Positions 30,821-41,989 of a DNA stretch of 64,000 nucleotides are shown here, one piece after another. The notes under the pieces were generated by a model. It worked only from the letters and a program-made list of their open reading frames with translations, did not search any database and was not told the origin of the DNA. This DNA comes from Orbilia blumenaviensis. Taxonomy: Eukaryota; Ascomycota; Orbiliomycetes; Orbiliales; Orbiliaceae. Location of the stretch: assembly GCA_036872755.1 (NCBI GenBank), contig JAVHNS010000006.1, positions 1,488,001-1,552,000 of the forward strand, given 5' to 3'. Position numbers and translations under genes: made by a program. Every line of letters begins with the position of its first letter. Position 1 is the stretch's first letter.

Positions 30821-33800
30821 GGCTTTGATGTGAGGTTTGACCTCGCCTTTGATCCCCTTTCGTCCGAGATGTTGGTTGGTTGGTTGGTTGGTGTTGGCCT
30901 CTTTCACGGTTTCAGTACGGACTGCAGGCTGGCGAAGGGCATGCGGAGGTGAAGGCGTAGACGATTCGAAGACGTATTCGACGGATGACGGATATATTAT
31001 TTATTGATGACGTCCAGGTAAAGAAAATAAGGAGAGCGAGTAAGAAGACGGAATCAGAGACACCCCTTTAGACATATATATATATATGTGACGTCCGGGG
31101 AGGCAAAGCTTAAGCAAGGTCCTGAAGTAGCCGAAGTTATACGATACAATACGATACTTCCACCATCGAGGCCGAATTAACTGTAACCAACGTGGAAGCC
31201 CCAGGCGAGGCAAATATATGCGAAGTACCGCTGCACTGTGTACTAGTCGGGTCGACGAACAGATTGAATTAATTGATTCACCAACTTGCAATGCAACCAA
31301 CTTAGCTAACAATCCAACATGCTATGCATTGTGCAGGGAAAGGAAAAGAAGAATATAGAGGACGATGGAAATAACCCAAAAAAAAAGGGACCGGTCATGA
31401 GGTGTTATTATAATCGAGAAGGTTCGGTTCGGAATGATGTTTAATGTGCCAGCCGGCCAGCCCATCCAGCCAATGCAGCCCGATAAATTTATCTGAACAG
31501 GAGCGAGCGGAGTTTTTGAACGTCGACGCTAACAACCAAAAGTGGCATGGCCTGCAGCATGAACATGGGCGTGCTCGATAGGCGAGATTAAAAGCGTGCC
31601 CTTCGAGGAACCCTCCCCCCATGGGCCCCAGACCATTCCGAATACTGCAATCAAAGTGGGTCAAAGAAAATGTGCTCTGGATTGATCAGAGAAAGTTGAG
31701 TGATTACATTTCATGCCCTTTGAATTCGATCCATACTGACTATGAAGTTTTAGGTACTGCACCATCTGAGTAACTCCGAAAGCTGGAACTAAATATCTTA
31801 ATTGAGTTCAATATGGTCTTGGATGTATGCATTGCATTGTGCATGTATACATCTAAGTATGTATGTTTGAATTTGATGATTATATTCCATTCAAAGGATC
31901 GATTCTTGAGATCGATTTTTCATTTCAATTCCTGAATTCTGCAGCTTCATCATATATCTTACTTCCCATCTCATTCGCAATTATATTCGGACCCAATTAA
32001 CCCTTCCCATCATACAGTCAAAAGGTATAGTATTTGGTGTATCTCGCATACACAGTACAGTGTACACCTCGCCCGGACAGTACTCACCCTCGCAATCAAT
32101 ATATGAAAACCTTTCCCTGCGTCCAAAACATACCACAGACAAACACACCTACCTACTCGGTGCATGCCATCCTATATCTGTACGAGGGGTGATAGAAAGA
32201 AAAAAAGAAAGAATCCTGCATTGAGACATACCTGCAGGGTCTATGGTCTATGGGCCGAGACGCAGCCAAGGACCAGCACTGAAAGGGAACATGGCCCCCA
32301 TGTGAGGGCTGCGGATCCACTATCTTCCCACCATCTTTTCACAACTGCATGATCAAAAAAGTCTGGGTCTGGTCAATTCATCGACGTCTTTGGATATGCG
32401 TGTTAGTAACGAGGGGCGAAAAAAAGGGGGCTTGCATACTCCGATACATCTTTCTGCAATCCGGACGTTGGTTCCGTATCGGCGCTACGATATATATACA
32501 TGCTTAGCTGCTACTATTTTCTACATCAATTGGATATTTGATATATGCTGCCTAATTAGCTGATTCACAGGCAGAATGAATATTGATGGATGGATAAAAG
32601 ATCCGTTCATCGATCTACTTTTTTTCCCCTCTTGGGAATTCGAAAAACTCTGTGCTCCGCGCGTGCATGCATGCAGCAGCATATACTCAATGTTTACCGA
32701 AATTCGGGTCTTGCAGTGACAGGTGCGCGCCGGCGTGGCTATTAATATCAAAATTGACAGACAGGAACATCGACGGCTTGCCGTCTTGAATTAACTTTTG
32801 ACCTCTCCACAATTCCTTTTTTTTTGTTTCCCGTTCTGTTCTCTTAATGAAATTAGCAAAAAAGCGAATGCGCCTCTTCGTCTGTGCCAACTGCTAAAGT
32901 CTGGGGTAATCCAATTTCATCGCTGCAAGTCATTGACCTCGTGCCTGCGGGGATCATGGTTATTCGGTTCCCTCTCTCTCTCTCTCGTCCTCTTCTTCGT
33001 CTATTTTTTGTTTTTTGTTCGTATAGCGACTTCGTCATGAGATCGATACGAAAGAAACGCCGCCCTCTCAAGCACACATTGGTACCACTCCATGATATCC
33101 ATGGCTGACCAAACTTGAGCGATCCGAAATTTGGGAACTGGTATTGAGCGACTGCGGGAAGGCATGGGGTGTACCATTTTTTACTAATTCCGACGGCCCA
33201 AGGGAGCTAATTTCGCAGCTTCATTGCATTGCTCTCTCACATAACTTGTCCTCTCTCATCTCAACATTATAAAATGATCCGATGTCATAAAAATTTTACT
33301 TTTTTAAAAAAGAACATGATCATATGAGGTGCGTGAAATTCTTTCTCCGATCCAACAATTCGGATCGATCCCACAAAAAGAATACCTTCGAAGAAAGGGG
33401 CGCGGGTTCTGGGACGACGGCCAGTTCATGCCGTGTCGACAAACAGCCATGTTTGGTCGCTAAAATGCTATTGAGCCTGGAAAACAACTGTTTTAAGCAT
33501 ACCTCTCGATACCTGTCTGTTCCCGGCTAGCGAGAGTTCTCCCGAAATTACGGGTCTCAGCCCTCAGTGGGGCTTGCCGTTTCCTGCATTTCGTAGGTTA
33601 GCAATCGAATTCACCCGACCTAATTCAAAGTCGTTCACAAAGGGTCAAAATATAAGAGCATAATGATGTCTTCATGACTCGACATCGAGACCGAACTCCA
33701 CTCGATCTCGCTGCAGCGGGCGTCGACAGGGCTTAAGGCAGCAGAAACGGCGGTCGGACTCTCAGACCCTGACGTATGTATGTCTTCGCTTTGACTTCCG

Positions 33801-34210
33801 TGCCGCATGTTTAGAAACATCGTCGACGTCTATGCTTAACCCCTTAATGCATAAAACAACGTATCCACATTAAAACATCATATCTCAACGAAAGAGGGGA
33901 TAAAAAAGATCACGACACCCGTAGATCCCCACTGTCTCCATATGTATAATATGTTCTTTCATTAAACCCACTCAAAAAGAGGGGGGAGAATTTATGGCTG
34001 AACAACACAGGCTGCATTGCATTTCATAACTGCATTTTTTCATCTTAAGAATATGCAGCCCCTCGTTGGTTCAATAATCTCCCTACATACACTCAAAAAA
34101 GAACCTGTGGCTGCAGTTGGCAATTGCCCCACCATGCAAGCTTGAGCTTTCCCCACATTACTACCCCGATAAGCCGCATCTTCGTGATAGGTACCATACT
34201 CGTCTATAAT
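30821..34210. other. Long intergenic region, no gene seen
   Basis: About 3.4 kb. It contains (AT)n at 31075-31088, a TC microsatellite at about 32973-32987 and many short homopolymers. No frame above about 100 codons resembles a protein. The first part is the long upstream region of the Gln/His-repeat protein gene. Confidence 0.6.
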
Positions 34211-34871
34211 TCAATCAGATGTCGAGGATATTTTCTCTCCTTGGATCGTCGCCACGACATTTCTCCTGTGCTTCGAATCTCTAAATTCCATGTAATAAAT
34301 GCCTGTGTATAATATCAAGCGTTAATATGACTTACATGGACCAGGCGGGGAAATATTAGGTTTTGAAAGCGAAAAAGGGGATTCGAAACCCGAAGGTCTT
34401 ACATACCTTGCCATGTGCCCAGATTCAGCTGTCCCTCCGTTATTGGGATTGTCACACTCACGCCGATAAGACTGCTCTTGACGTGTCCCGGCATATCGTC
34501 GCTTCCTTCTGCGTCGTGACGATATATTCCCTCATACTTCTTATCCTCAACTACGATACGGTTCATGGCATCCGTCATATCCAACCGAACATCACTATCT
34601 ATAGATTAAGACAATTTTAGAATGATTTTAGCTATAGCAACACAACCTAGGTTACAATGACCAAAATGCCATTGAGTATCAAGGAATATTATGATTTCGT
34701 ACCCCAATTTTCATTTAATGATAACGCACAGCTCGTGTGCTGTATGAACAAATTCAGAAGCCCAACCCTGTACTCTCCGATTTCGGGAAGGTTTGATGTG
34801 ACCTCAGACGTGATGAGGTAAGAACCACGAGATTGTGGCTTCAACGAGAATGACTTTTGAAACCACGCCAT
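34211..34871 (-). CDS. UPF0047 / YjbQ-family protein, 3 exons
   Basis: Predicted 150 residues from exons 34703-34871, 34407-34598 and 34211-34302. Both introns are 104 nt, phase 1, with donors GTACGA and GTATGT and acceptors CTATAG and ACACAG. The joined protein has every hallmark of this small, widely conserved family: [47 protein letters not shown] across the first splice, [33 protein letters not shown] across the second, and YYMEFRD. Bacterial YjbQ has been linked to secondary thiamine-phosphate synthase activity; the fungal role is not established. ATG 34871 (MAWFQ) is the usual family start; in-frame Met codons upstream would add a 30-70 residue extension that looks like leader sequence. 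The C-terminus is about 15 residues longer than typical. Confidence 0.93.
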
Positions 34872-35216
34872 TTTCGAGGGATTGTGAATATGACAGCGAT
34901 AGGATGGGAACTGACGGATGAAGCAGTGGGTTGAGTTGGTGAAGGTGTATGGGGAGAGAAAGGACATATGCATGTACAGTATGAGTTTAGGTTGGAGATG
35001 TTGCTGTCGACGAAGCAAATGCGTTGAGCAGAAAGCAACGTCTACAACGCAAAGCAATAAACCCACGAACCCCACAGGGTTATTGAAATTTCGTGGATGC
35101 AGTCCTCTCTCTCTCAACTATTTGCGTTTACATTACTACTGTAGTCAATAAAGTCATTTTTGATTAGCTATAGATTATTAAAAACTCAATGCTTTTTAAC
35201 TTTAAATCAATGACGT
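34872..35216. other. Short intergenic spacer
   Basis: About 345 bp between the UPF0047 gene and the end of the next minus-strand gene; it should hold the UPF0047 promoter. Nothing else seen. Confidence 0.6.
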
Positions 35217-36785
35217 CTACAGATTCTCAGCTATATATTCCAGAAATCTCTCGACCCGAAACCATCTGTACTGCGAGGTATGACCTTGCATAAGCCTAAG
35301 TATCCGGTTCGCTTGATCCCAGTATTCCATACCCACGCAGCTTTTGGGGGGTATTATAAGGTTATTGAACTCTGGGCATGGCATCTGTATTGACTCCAGA
35401 AATTTCCGCTTCACCTCCGGGGGTAGTCTTATCCCGGTGGCATCGATAAACTTCAGCATACCATCCTTATATGCCCCTTGAAGAAATGCTTCGGTCCTGA
35501 TATCTACTCGTTCTATGAACCTTAGCGTCTCTTCTACTCTCTGCTGAAACAACGATGACGAGCTGATAATATGTGCTGCATGCAGACATTTCCGGTTTTG
35601 ATCAATAACCCGCTTCATCATCCCTGAAAGGGCTAGCATCCCCTTCTTAGCATGTTCGGTCGCTGGTTCTTCCGTTGCATCCTCTTCATCTTCCTCGCCC
35701 CTTCTCTTTACTTCTTCGAATTTTAGCTCCAGATAGTAAATCGACAAGTCTAGCGGCTCTTGTTTCTTTACGATCCTCACGCCTCGGTCAAAGGTAACTT
35801 TTGCGCGGGTTAACGGGCTAACTCCTTTCAGCACAATATTCTTATCAATAACCTCCTCAATGTAACCCGTAACCGTATCTACCGGTACCCATTCTTTCGA
35901 TAGATAAGCCCACGGCCCAAGTTTCAACGACCTATAGCCAGAGAAAGTATCGCTTTTGGACTGCAAGGTCCCAGCATCCCTCACTAACTGTACCTCACGC
36001 TCGACAGATAACTCCCCATCCGGTTTTATCGTTTCAATTCGAGCCACCGTATATATAGTACGAGTCTCAGAATTGTACCTTATCTCCGAACTAGTTTGTT
36101 CATCCGCCGTTTCCCACGTATCCGGTATTTCCTCTCGATCGTCTGAACCTGTGGCAATACTCGCAATAACCGCCGAACTCTTCATTGGTAAGCTTTCAAT
36201 GTACTCCATTATATCCTGGGCCACGATTGTACGTCCAAGGACGATGCAACCGGAGGTATGGACAGCTTGAGCACAGATTATAACCAACAGCCTAGAAGAA
36301 TGTTTAAGCTTCGGTGCCAAGGTTTGTAAATGGCTTCTTAGCTCCAACTTGATATCTTCTTGCGGAACACAGCGATAGAATGGTCTAAGGACCTCGAGCA
36401 TTTCGCGAGTTTCTTGGGGTGTAGGTGTTGACGGCGGCGGCGGTAGATAGCCAGGGATAATATCCTCTTGGCCTATCGTAGCTATATCTTGAGGATTAAT
36501 ACTGGGCTCCGTAGTCGAAGCCATGGCACTGGACCCAAGGGACGGCGTATTAGGCAGTGACCTCGAACCCTGTTGGTCGCCATCTTGTTCCTCGTCCTTC
36601 GCAACGTCGAAGAGTTCTAGAAGCTCGTCGCGCTTGCAAGTCGACAGCGCGTGAGGTATGATACTGCGAGAGTAGCATGACTTCACTGCAGCGAGGAAAT
36701 TGTAGGCACAATTGAGATCCCACTTGTCACTACCGTGAACTATTAAGGCGTGAATATTTCGACTGCGGTTCTTCGTGTTGCCCAT
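35217..36785 (-). CDS. Hypothetical protein, possible inactive caspase-like domain
   Basis: 522 residues from ATG 36785 (MGNTKNRSRNIHALIVHG); the frame opens further upstream only at a GTG. Not recognised as a named family. Residues about 10-60 (ALIVHGSDKWDLNCAYNFLA) resemble the first strand and helix of the caspase/metacaspase p20 fold. After a disordered insert, about 165-225 reads LLVIICAQAVHTSGCIVLG, then VAQDIMEYIESLP, then SAVIASIATGSDD. This matches the order strand-GHG, helix, strand-DxCxxG of C14 peptidases, but with Gln at the usual His and Ile at the usual Cys. If the fold is right, it would be catalytically dead. The C-terminal half (ELKFEEVKRRGEEDEEDATE and beyond) is helical and charged and may be a separate domain. 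Fold assignment is by eye and uncertain. Confidence 0.72.
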   Translation of the reverse strand: MGNTKNRSRNIHALIVHGSDKWDLNCAYNFLAAVKSCYSRSIIPHALSTCKRDELLELFDVAKDEEQDGDQQGSRSLPNTPSLGSSAMASTTEPSINPQDIATIGQEDIIPGYLPPPPSTPTPQETREMLEVLRPFYRCVPQEDIKLELRSHLQTLAPKLKHSSRLLVIICAQAVHTSGCIVLGRTIVAQDIMEYIESLPMKSSAVIASIATGSDDREEIPDTWETADEQTSSEIRYNSETRTIYTVARIETIKPDGELSVEREVQLVRDAGTLQSKSDTFSGYRSLKLGPWAYLSKEWVPVDTVTGYIEEVIDKNIVLKGVSPLTRAKVTFDRGVRIVKKQEPLDLSIYYLELKFEEVKRRGEEDEEDATEEPATEHAKKGMLALSGMMKRVIDQNRKCLHAAHIISSSSLFQQRVEETLRFIERVDIRTEAFLQGAYKDGMLKFIDATGIRLPPEVKRKFLESIQMPCPEFNNLIIPPKSCVGMEYWDQANRILRLMQGHTSQYRWFRVERFLEYIAENL

Positions 36786-37750
36786 ATCTTTGCGTTCGAT
36801 GGGTTGAGAAGACACCCGGGTTCGTTTGCTACGATGAACGTTTCTGATTTTCCCTTGCGTTCGAATCGACGAAGCGAGCTGCACTGTTGCGATTGCTCGA
36901 GTTGTATATTATATCGTATCCACCATATAAGCCAACTTAAGTGGATACTATATCTGTATACGGCGAGGCTTTATAGCTTTAAATTAAGACGGCTCGACAA
37001 CCTAGCGAGCCTTCGACCCAATATTAATATCGATACATCTATACTCCATACGTATTCAACTCCTATCCAATCCCAGAATATGCTGTGTTGGACGTCCATA
37101 TACATGCATATGCGTGGGCGTAAACGCCTCAACGGACCGGTAACATCCCGAAATAACAAATACGAGTTGGTATTCCCTCTTCCGCGTGTAAGCTGGATAC
37201 AGCATACCTCTAGCCCGTAGAGCTAAGAGTCAAAGTCAAACCCCTCAGTAGATCCGTCGATACCTGCTATCATAGTACTAAATCCTCAACCACGTTCTGC
37301 TTGAACAACACAAAGCAATGTTGCAGATTCACACACAAACTGACTTTTTCCCGCTGAATTCAGTAAATGATAGTAGATAATTATCGATAACGGGATAAAA
37401 ATATCTTATGACGGGGAAAAGAGAAATAAAGACTCCGTTCAGAAAATTCTAATTCTCTTCTCCTTAGAAAGAAACTCGTAGACGCAGAGTATATTTAAAC
37501 TTTTTTTTTCTTATTTTAGCTCTCCGTCCGCTACTCCTCCGACGAAGTTTAAACATTTTCTTGCCCTGCCCCTGTCGGTGCATGTGAAAGCTTCGCAATC
37601 TCTCTTTTTTTTTTTTTTTCATTCGTCGACTACGTATACATCTACATATCATACTACAGAAAGACCTTTTTGTAAAACTTCCATCTTATTCACAACAGTG
37701 ATTGGAAAAGCGGATTACACTATTATAACACCGAATAACTCGTCACCACA
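36786..37750. other. Divergent intergenic region with pyrimidine tract
   Basis: About 1 kb between divergently transcribed genes. A T-rich/CT-rich stretch with a T16 run (about 37604-37619) precedes the plus-strand gene at 37751 and is probably in its promoter or 5' UTR. No gene seen. Confidence 0.6.
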
Positions 37751-38557
37751 ATGGGAAAGAACAGGAAGAACAAAAATAAGAGCAAGGCTCCTCAGGATAA
37801 GGCAGCGGAGCCCAAGCCCGCAGAGTCGAAGCCAGTAGAGACGAAACCCGCAGAGACGAAGCCAGCGGAAGAGCTTGTTCCAGCAGCTGCAGCTGTACCT
37901 GCGCAGGTATCCACTGCGTTGACCCCCCCAGAGGAGCCTACACCCGCCAAACCCCTCGAACTCGGCAAATCAGCGAATTCGAGCACGATGGATCTCAAAG
38001 CTGCAATGCAGATGTCTCCTACTAAAGAAGAGCCTGCACCCAAGGAGGAACCTGCACCAAAGAAGTCTGTTGAGTCAGAGAGGAAATCGATATCGAAGGA
38101 ACCTGAAGCCAAGGAAAAAGAACCAGATATGGCAACAGACGCTCCAAAGCCGTACGCTTCGGATATTACCCAAGAAGACCCCAAAGATCAAACTCCTATA
38201 CAGCTTACGGACCCCATTCCAGCTACCAGCTCATATGCCTCTCCATCAACCGACGCATCTTCTTCTAAGCTCCCTACTGGTGTTCAGGACATTCACGCCG
38301 ACGCCACGGACGTAAAGCCGCCAGAACCGGTTCACACCTCTGCTACACAGAAGAATAAAATCGGGGTTTTCGATGAAGATAACCGACCGACTAGTTCCTC
38401 CTCAGCCTCTGGGAAGGTAACAAGTGCCGGTGTTGCTGTAGCGGGTCCATCTGGACGATCGTCGGCTGCTGAAGAAAGGGAGGAGCCAAAGAAGGGAGAA
38501 AAGAAAGAGGGTGGCTTCAAGGGACTATGGAGTCGCATCGTGGCCGCGTTCAAATGA
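37751..38557 (+). CDS. Disordered Lys/Pro/Ala/Glu-repeat protein
   Basis: Single-exon, 268 residues, ATG in good context (CACAATGGG). The N-terminus is strongly basic (MGKNRKNKNKSK). Then come imperfect repeats of KPAE/SKPVE/TKPAE (about 20-40) and of KEEPAPK (about 90-105), a Glu/Lys/Ser-rich middle and a Ser-rich region. The last 15 residues (GGFKGLWSRIVAAFK) form a likely amphipathic, basic helix with Trp and Phe on one face, a pattern that often binds membranes or a protein partner. There is no signal peptide or transmembrane segment, so the protein is probably cytosolic or nuclear. I do not recognise the family; similar low-complexity proteins with a conserved short C-terminal helix are frequent in fungi. 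Confidence 0.75.
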   Translation: MGKNRKNKNKSKAPQDKAAEPKPAESKPVETKPAETKPAEELVPAAAAVPAQVSTALTPPEEPTPAKPLELGKSANSSTMDLKAAMQMSPTKEEPAPKEEPAPKKSVESERKSISKEPEAKEKEPDMATDAPKPYASDITQEDPKDQTPIQLTDPIPATSSYASPSTDASSSKLPTGVQDIHADATDVKPPEPVHTSATQKNKIGVFDEDNRPTSSSSASGKVTSAGVAVAGPSGRSSAAEEREEPKKGEKKEGGFKGLWSRIVAAFK

Positions 38558-39853
38558 TTCTATTCTTTTAACAAAGCTGAAATTGATTCTTGGTTACTTT
38601 CGGTCATGTAGTTTTTTTTTTTTAAGGTCGATCTATACTTCGATGTTAGTATGATTTTTTGAAAGGCTCTGAAGGATAGAGCCCAAAGACGAACGTGTGG
38701 AGAACAATAGTGTCTTACCGTGTAATTTCGAATTTCGAATATAGTAGATATTGCTCCCACGAAATTAGCTAAATTTTAATCATTCCCACATGCCATCTAC
38801 GGCCCCGTGGACGTGACCTATAACCCAATCGATGCTACAAACCTTGCCAATACTTTCGCGTTCGGATATTATACAAACCCTTCCAATATCCTGTAAACGA
38901 ATATCATACCACAAAATCCAATATCATATCTCCCCGCCTCGGTTTACCGCGGTTCCTCGTGCTACTAAAAGATCGATCGCGAGAAAGCCATAGTCAATAT
39001 CTAAAACTCGCATAGACTCCACCTGGTATCAAGAAAACCCTCAAAACCAAGGGTTCTTTTGTAACGTTCCACTCGGTTCCGCAACTTTCAACTGATTCTT
39101 GGGGTAACGGTCAATCTCTTAAGACAAGCGAGAGATCTCAATCCATGGTTCTCGAGGATACCATAGCATTTCGAGGGTATGAAGAAATTTTTTAAAAGGG
39201 GCGGGATGGGTGTTGAAGTTAGTCAAGTCCATCCTGCTCCTTGCGTGGCGAGTGTCGCACGAAGTTTTAGATTTTTGGGGGAGTCGGTGAACCTGGATTC
39301 TGGAACGCTGACGAGGATGGAGAGTCGCGGCTCGCCGAATTTCACCTGCCGAAAAAGTTACTTGTGCCGAGAAACCGGGTATCATGTTTGTATATGTATA
39401 TTGTATATGTACCTTGTACCTGGGGCAATATAGAGAAAAGTATGGGGAACGGCAGGATTGTGGGAAATATATCGATACGTCTTGCCCTTCATTCGCGCCC
39501 TTCGAATCTTGGTAAAAGAAGGGAGATTGTGTTGCCTACGGTTGCCCTTACCTATTGTGGAGAAAAGTGGGTCCAATTGAGCCAGGCCCTCGTCTCATGT
39601 TATCTCGATGTATCGACTGTCAAAACGCACGCCTTGACGGTGGACAATAATTGGCCCTGGCCCGCTTAAACTTACGGCTTGCAAATATTAAACTCGGCAG
39701 ATATGCAGGAAAGTTGTATATACGTTTGAGATTGAGCAATCTGGAGATATTTTCAGGGTTCGAAGGGACCAAGATGAGTTTTTACGTAAGTGTTCTTTAG
39801 CTTCCTGATATGTTGGTATATCTATGTACTTGATACAATTGTGCATGGTATTT
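38558..39853. other. Convergent intergenic region, no gene seen
   Basis: About 1.3 kb between the 3' end of the KPAE-repeat gene and the 3' end of YIH1. It has a T12 run at about 38612-38623 just past the first gene. Overlapping short frames around 39119-39669 on both strands have no recognisable content. Confidence 0.6.
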
Positions 39854-41387
39854 TTAATGATGCTTTCCTTTCTTCTTCTTCCCTTTACCGCTGTCTCCCG
39901 TGTCATCGCCCTTGGTATTACCGTGTTCATCTATGAACCCCCCAAGGATGAGGGCCTCTCGCGCAACTTGATTGATGATTCGGAAACTAATAGCCCCAAA
40001 TTTAATCCGTTAATACTCCTGATTTGCTTGCCACGGGGAGATACACGGGTACTTCGACGGGTACCTCGGAGTACCATGGTACAAATGAACGTGTTATGAT
40101 ACGTACCGGTCAGGTCCCAGTTTGATACCGCCGTACCAGCGGCTCACGATAACAAGCACATTCCAGACATCAATCAAGTCTAGTAAATGGCCAAGCCTAG
40201 AACCGGCGGCAGTTTCCCCGTCGTCGTCGTTATCTGTCCGGAATGTTAGCACTGAGTCGAGCGGTTTGTCTACTTTTTTTTCAAACAAGGAATTTGGAAG
40301 ATTGAAAAATGCGTTGTGGGTGTAGTGAATGAGTGGTTGTGGTAGCACGAGGCCACATTGCATATGAGCATTATTATTACCTTGATAAATTATCCCTTCC
40401 GACGTGCGAATCCTGAAGGCTAAAGCCGATATCACGGGTTAGTAACGATAAGACGCGATAATAATTGATTCTAGAACAATCAATTAAGGCGGGTTTGTAA
40501 TTAAGCAATTCTCACCAGTGATATTGTGAGTCGCTTTAGCGACTTTCCGGTCGGTGGAAATGAGTTCGGCGATGTGCTGCTTAGCTGTTTCAGCCGAAGT
40601 CACCCGCACACACCAGCCCACAAACTGGGATTTGGAGACCGTGGTGGTAGGTGTAATTGTCCATGGAATCGAGGAGACAACTGCCACGGCCGCAGCACCG
40701 GTACTACTGACATCGGGCACTATCTCCTGTACCTCAACAGATTCTGGAGGCGAGGCTGGCGCAGCAGCTTCAACACTGTCTTTATGCAATAGCTCCTGGC
40801 GTGGCCTTGTGATGTCAGATTATTTTCATATTCTATCCTGCCGAGAAAGCAAGCAATAATTGTAATGATGTTTTGCAAGGCTGATACTTCGGTTGGTTCA
40901 TGCCGTCGATAGTTATCGATTTGCAAGTGTCATTTTGAAACACTAAGGCGACAGTCTAAAAAAAATAATATCAAGGGAACTCTGCAGTTGGATGTTATAC
41001 CTTTAGGCCTTCTAACAGGTCGAATAGTACTACAACGCCGTCAAGCCACACATTGTGTAGTACGTCCCTGGATAACTGAGTGACTTCCTCCTTGCTTAAC
41101 CCCTTCCCGAAGGTAGTCCCTGACAGTATAGTTGGTGGGGATGCCGGATAGTCTCTCGGGAACTTAAGGGTCAATGACACAGGGGGGTTAATTTCATCTG
41201 CTGGAGGAGAAAGAATGCAAACTGCCTCTCCCGCTTCTATTTGGCCGATAGACGATGGATTAGAAGCAGGATTAGCTATATTAGGACCTAACGGCGGCTG
41301 TTGAAGCTTTAATGTATCTTCTGCATATATAGAATTTATCGATGTGATTTCGTCGAGTAAATCCTGTGAAATATCGGACAAGGGCAT
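39854..41387 (-). CDS. YIH1: Yih1/IMPACT homologue, RWD + UPF0029 domains, 5 exons
   Basis: Predicted 321 residues from exons 41001-41387, 40516-40795, 40381-40419, 40107-40233 and 39854-39986; phases close (0, 1, 1, 2). Yih1/IMPACT competes with Gcn2 for Gcn1, restraining the amino-acid starvation response. Exon 1 is an RWD domain (LLDEITSINSIYAEDTLKL). Exon 2 adds a Pro/Ala/Ser linker and KSQFVGWCVRVTSAETAK, the start of the UPF0029/IMPACT domain. Exons 3-4 carry AFRIRTSEGIIYQ joined to DNDDDGETAAGSRLGHLLDL and VSRWYGGIKLGPDR; exon 5 has FRIINQVAREALILGGF and a basic KKKKGKHH tail. The third intron (147 nt, 40234-40380) is a multiple of three with no stop, so the unspliced frame reads through it. 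The first intron (205 nt) is long for this locus, and a model with an extra small exon inside it is also open. Confidence 0.92.
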
Positions 41388-41587
41388 CTCCTTTGTAGGT
41401 GAGGTAATTATAGGACGCGGTTCAAGGCAAGAGGCCGCCCTGAGCTGCGTGTACTCGTAGACGCCTCTAAGCGTGTTGATATGTTGCAAATTTGAAGCTG
41501 TGATTCGTCCACACAACCTAACAATGCCAGCATCTGCTGTCGGGAAGCTGCTTATTGATACAACTGCTTTGTTGTCTTCCTGTTGAC

Positions 41588-41989
41588 TCAACAAACTAGA
41601 CAGCTCAATGGACGTCGAAGTTTTTTAGCTCTGGCGCTACGGTTCTGCACCCCGAATCCTGCAGATGTCGTCAACTGCTTAGCGAGTTCCTTGGCCTTAA
41701 TGAAATCAGATCTCCGGGTCGTGAAGTCGTGGTTGAAGGCTTTCCAGCAATATGATTCGGTGGTTGCGAATTCGAGGGCGCTTGGGAAAAAGTATAATGC
41801 ACGTGGTCTGCCAAGTTTCCAAAAGTCTTGGTTCGTCCGACCTCCTTTCGACCTGACAAGCATCTGAAACGAATCCGAAGCAACCCTGGGAAACAAGGAA
41901 GCAAGGCGCCACCATGCAGGGAATTCAAGGCTTTGGCTCCGGGGGATCATGCATCCCGGGGGCATTTGCACCAACCACACACAACGCAT
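41588..41989 (-). CDS. Possible small basic protein
   Basis: A 133-residue frame upstream of YIH1 on the same strand, ending 200 bp before the YIH1 start. It has a hydrophobic/basic start and a basic, mitochondrial-like composition: WWRLASLFPRVASDSFQMLV, RTNQDFWKLGRPRALYFFPS, FNHDFTTRRSDFIKAKELAK. I cannot name it; a small mitochondrial protein is conceivable. A 94-residue frame runs antisense to it, so it may be chance. The start (ATG 41989 or a later Met) is uncertain. Confidence 0.3.
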   Translation of the reverse strand: MRCVWLVQMPPGCMIPRSQSLEFPAWWRLASLFPRVASDSFQMLVRSKGGRTNQDFWKLGRPRALYFFPSALEFATTESYCWKAFNHDFTTRRSDFIKAKELAKQLTTSAGFGVQNRSARAKKLRRPLSCLVC

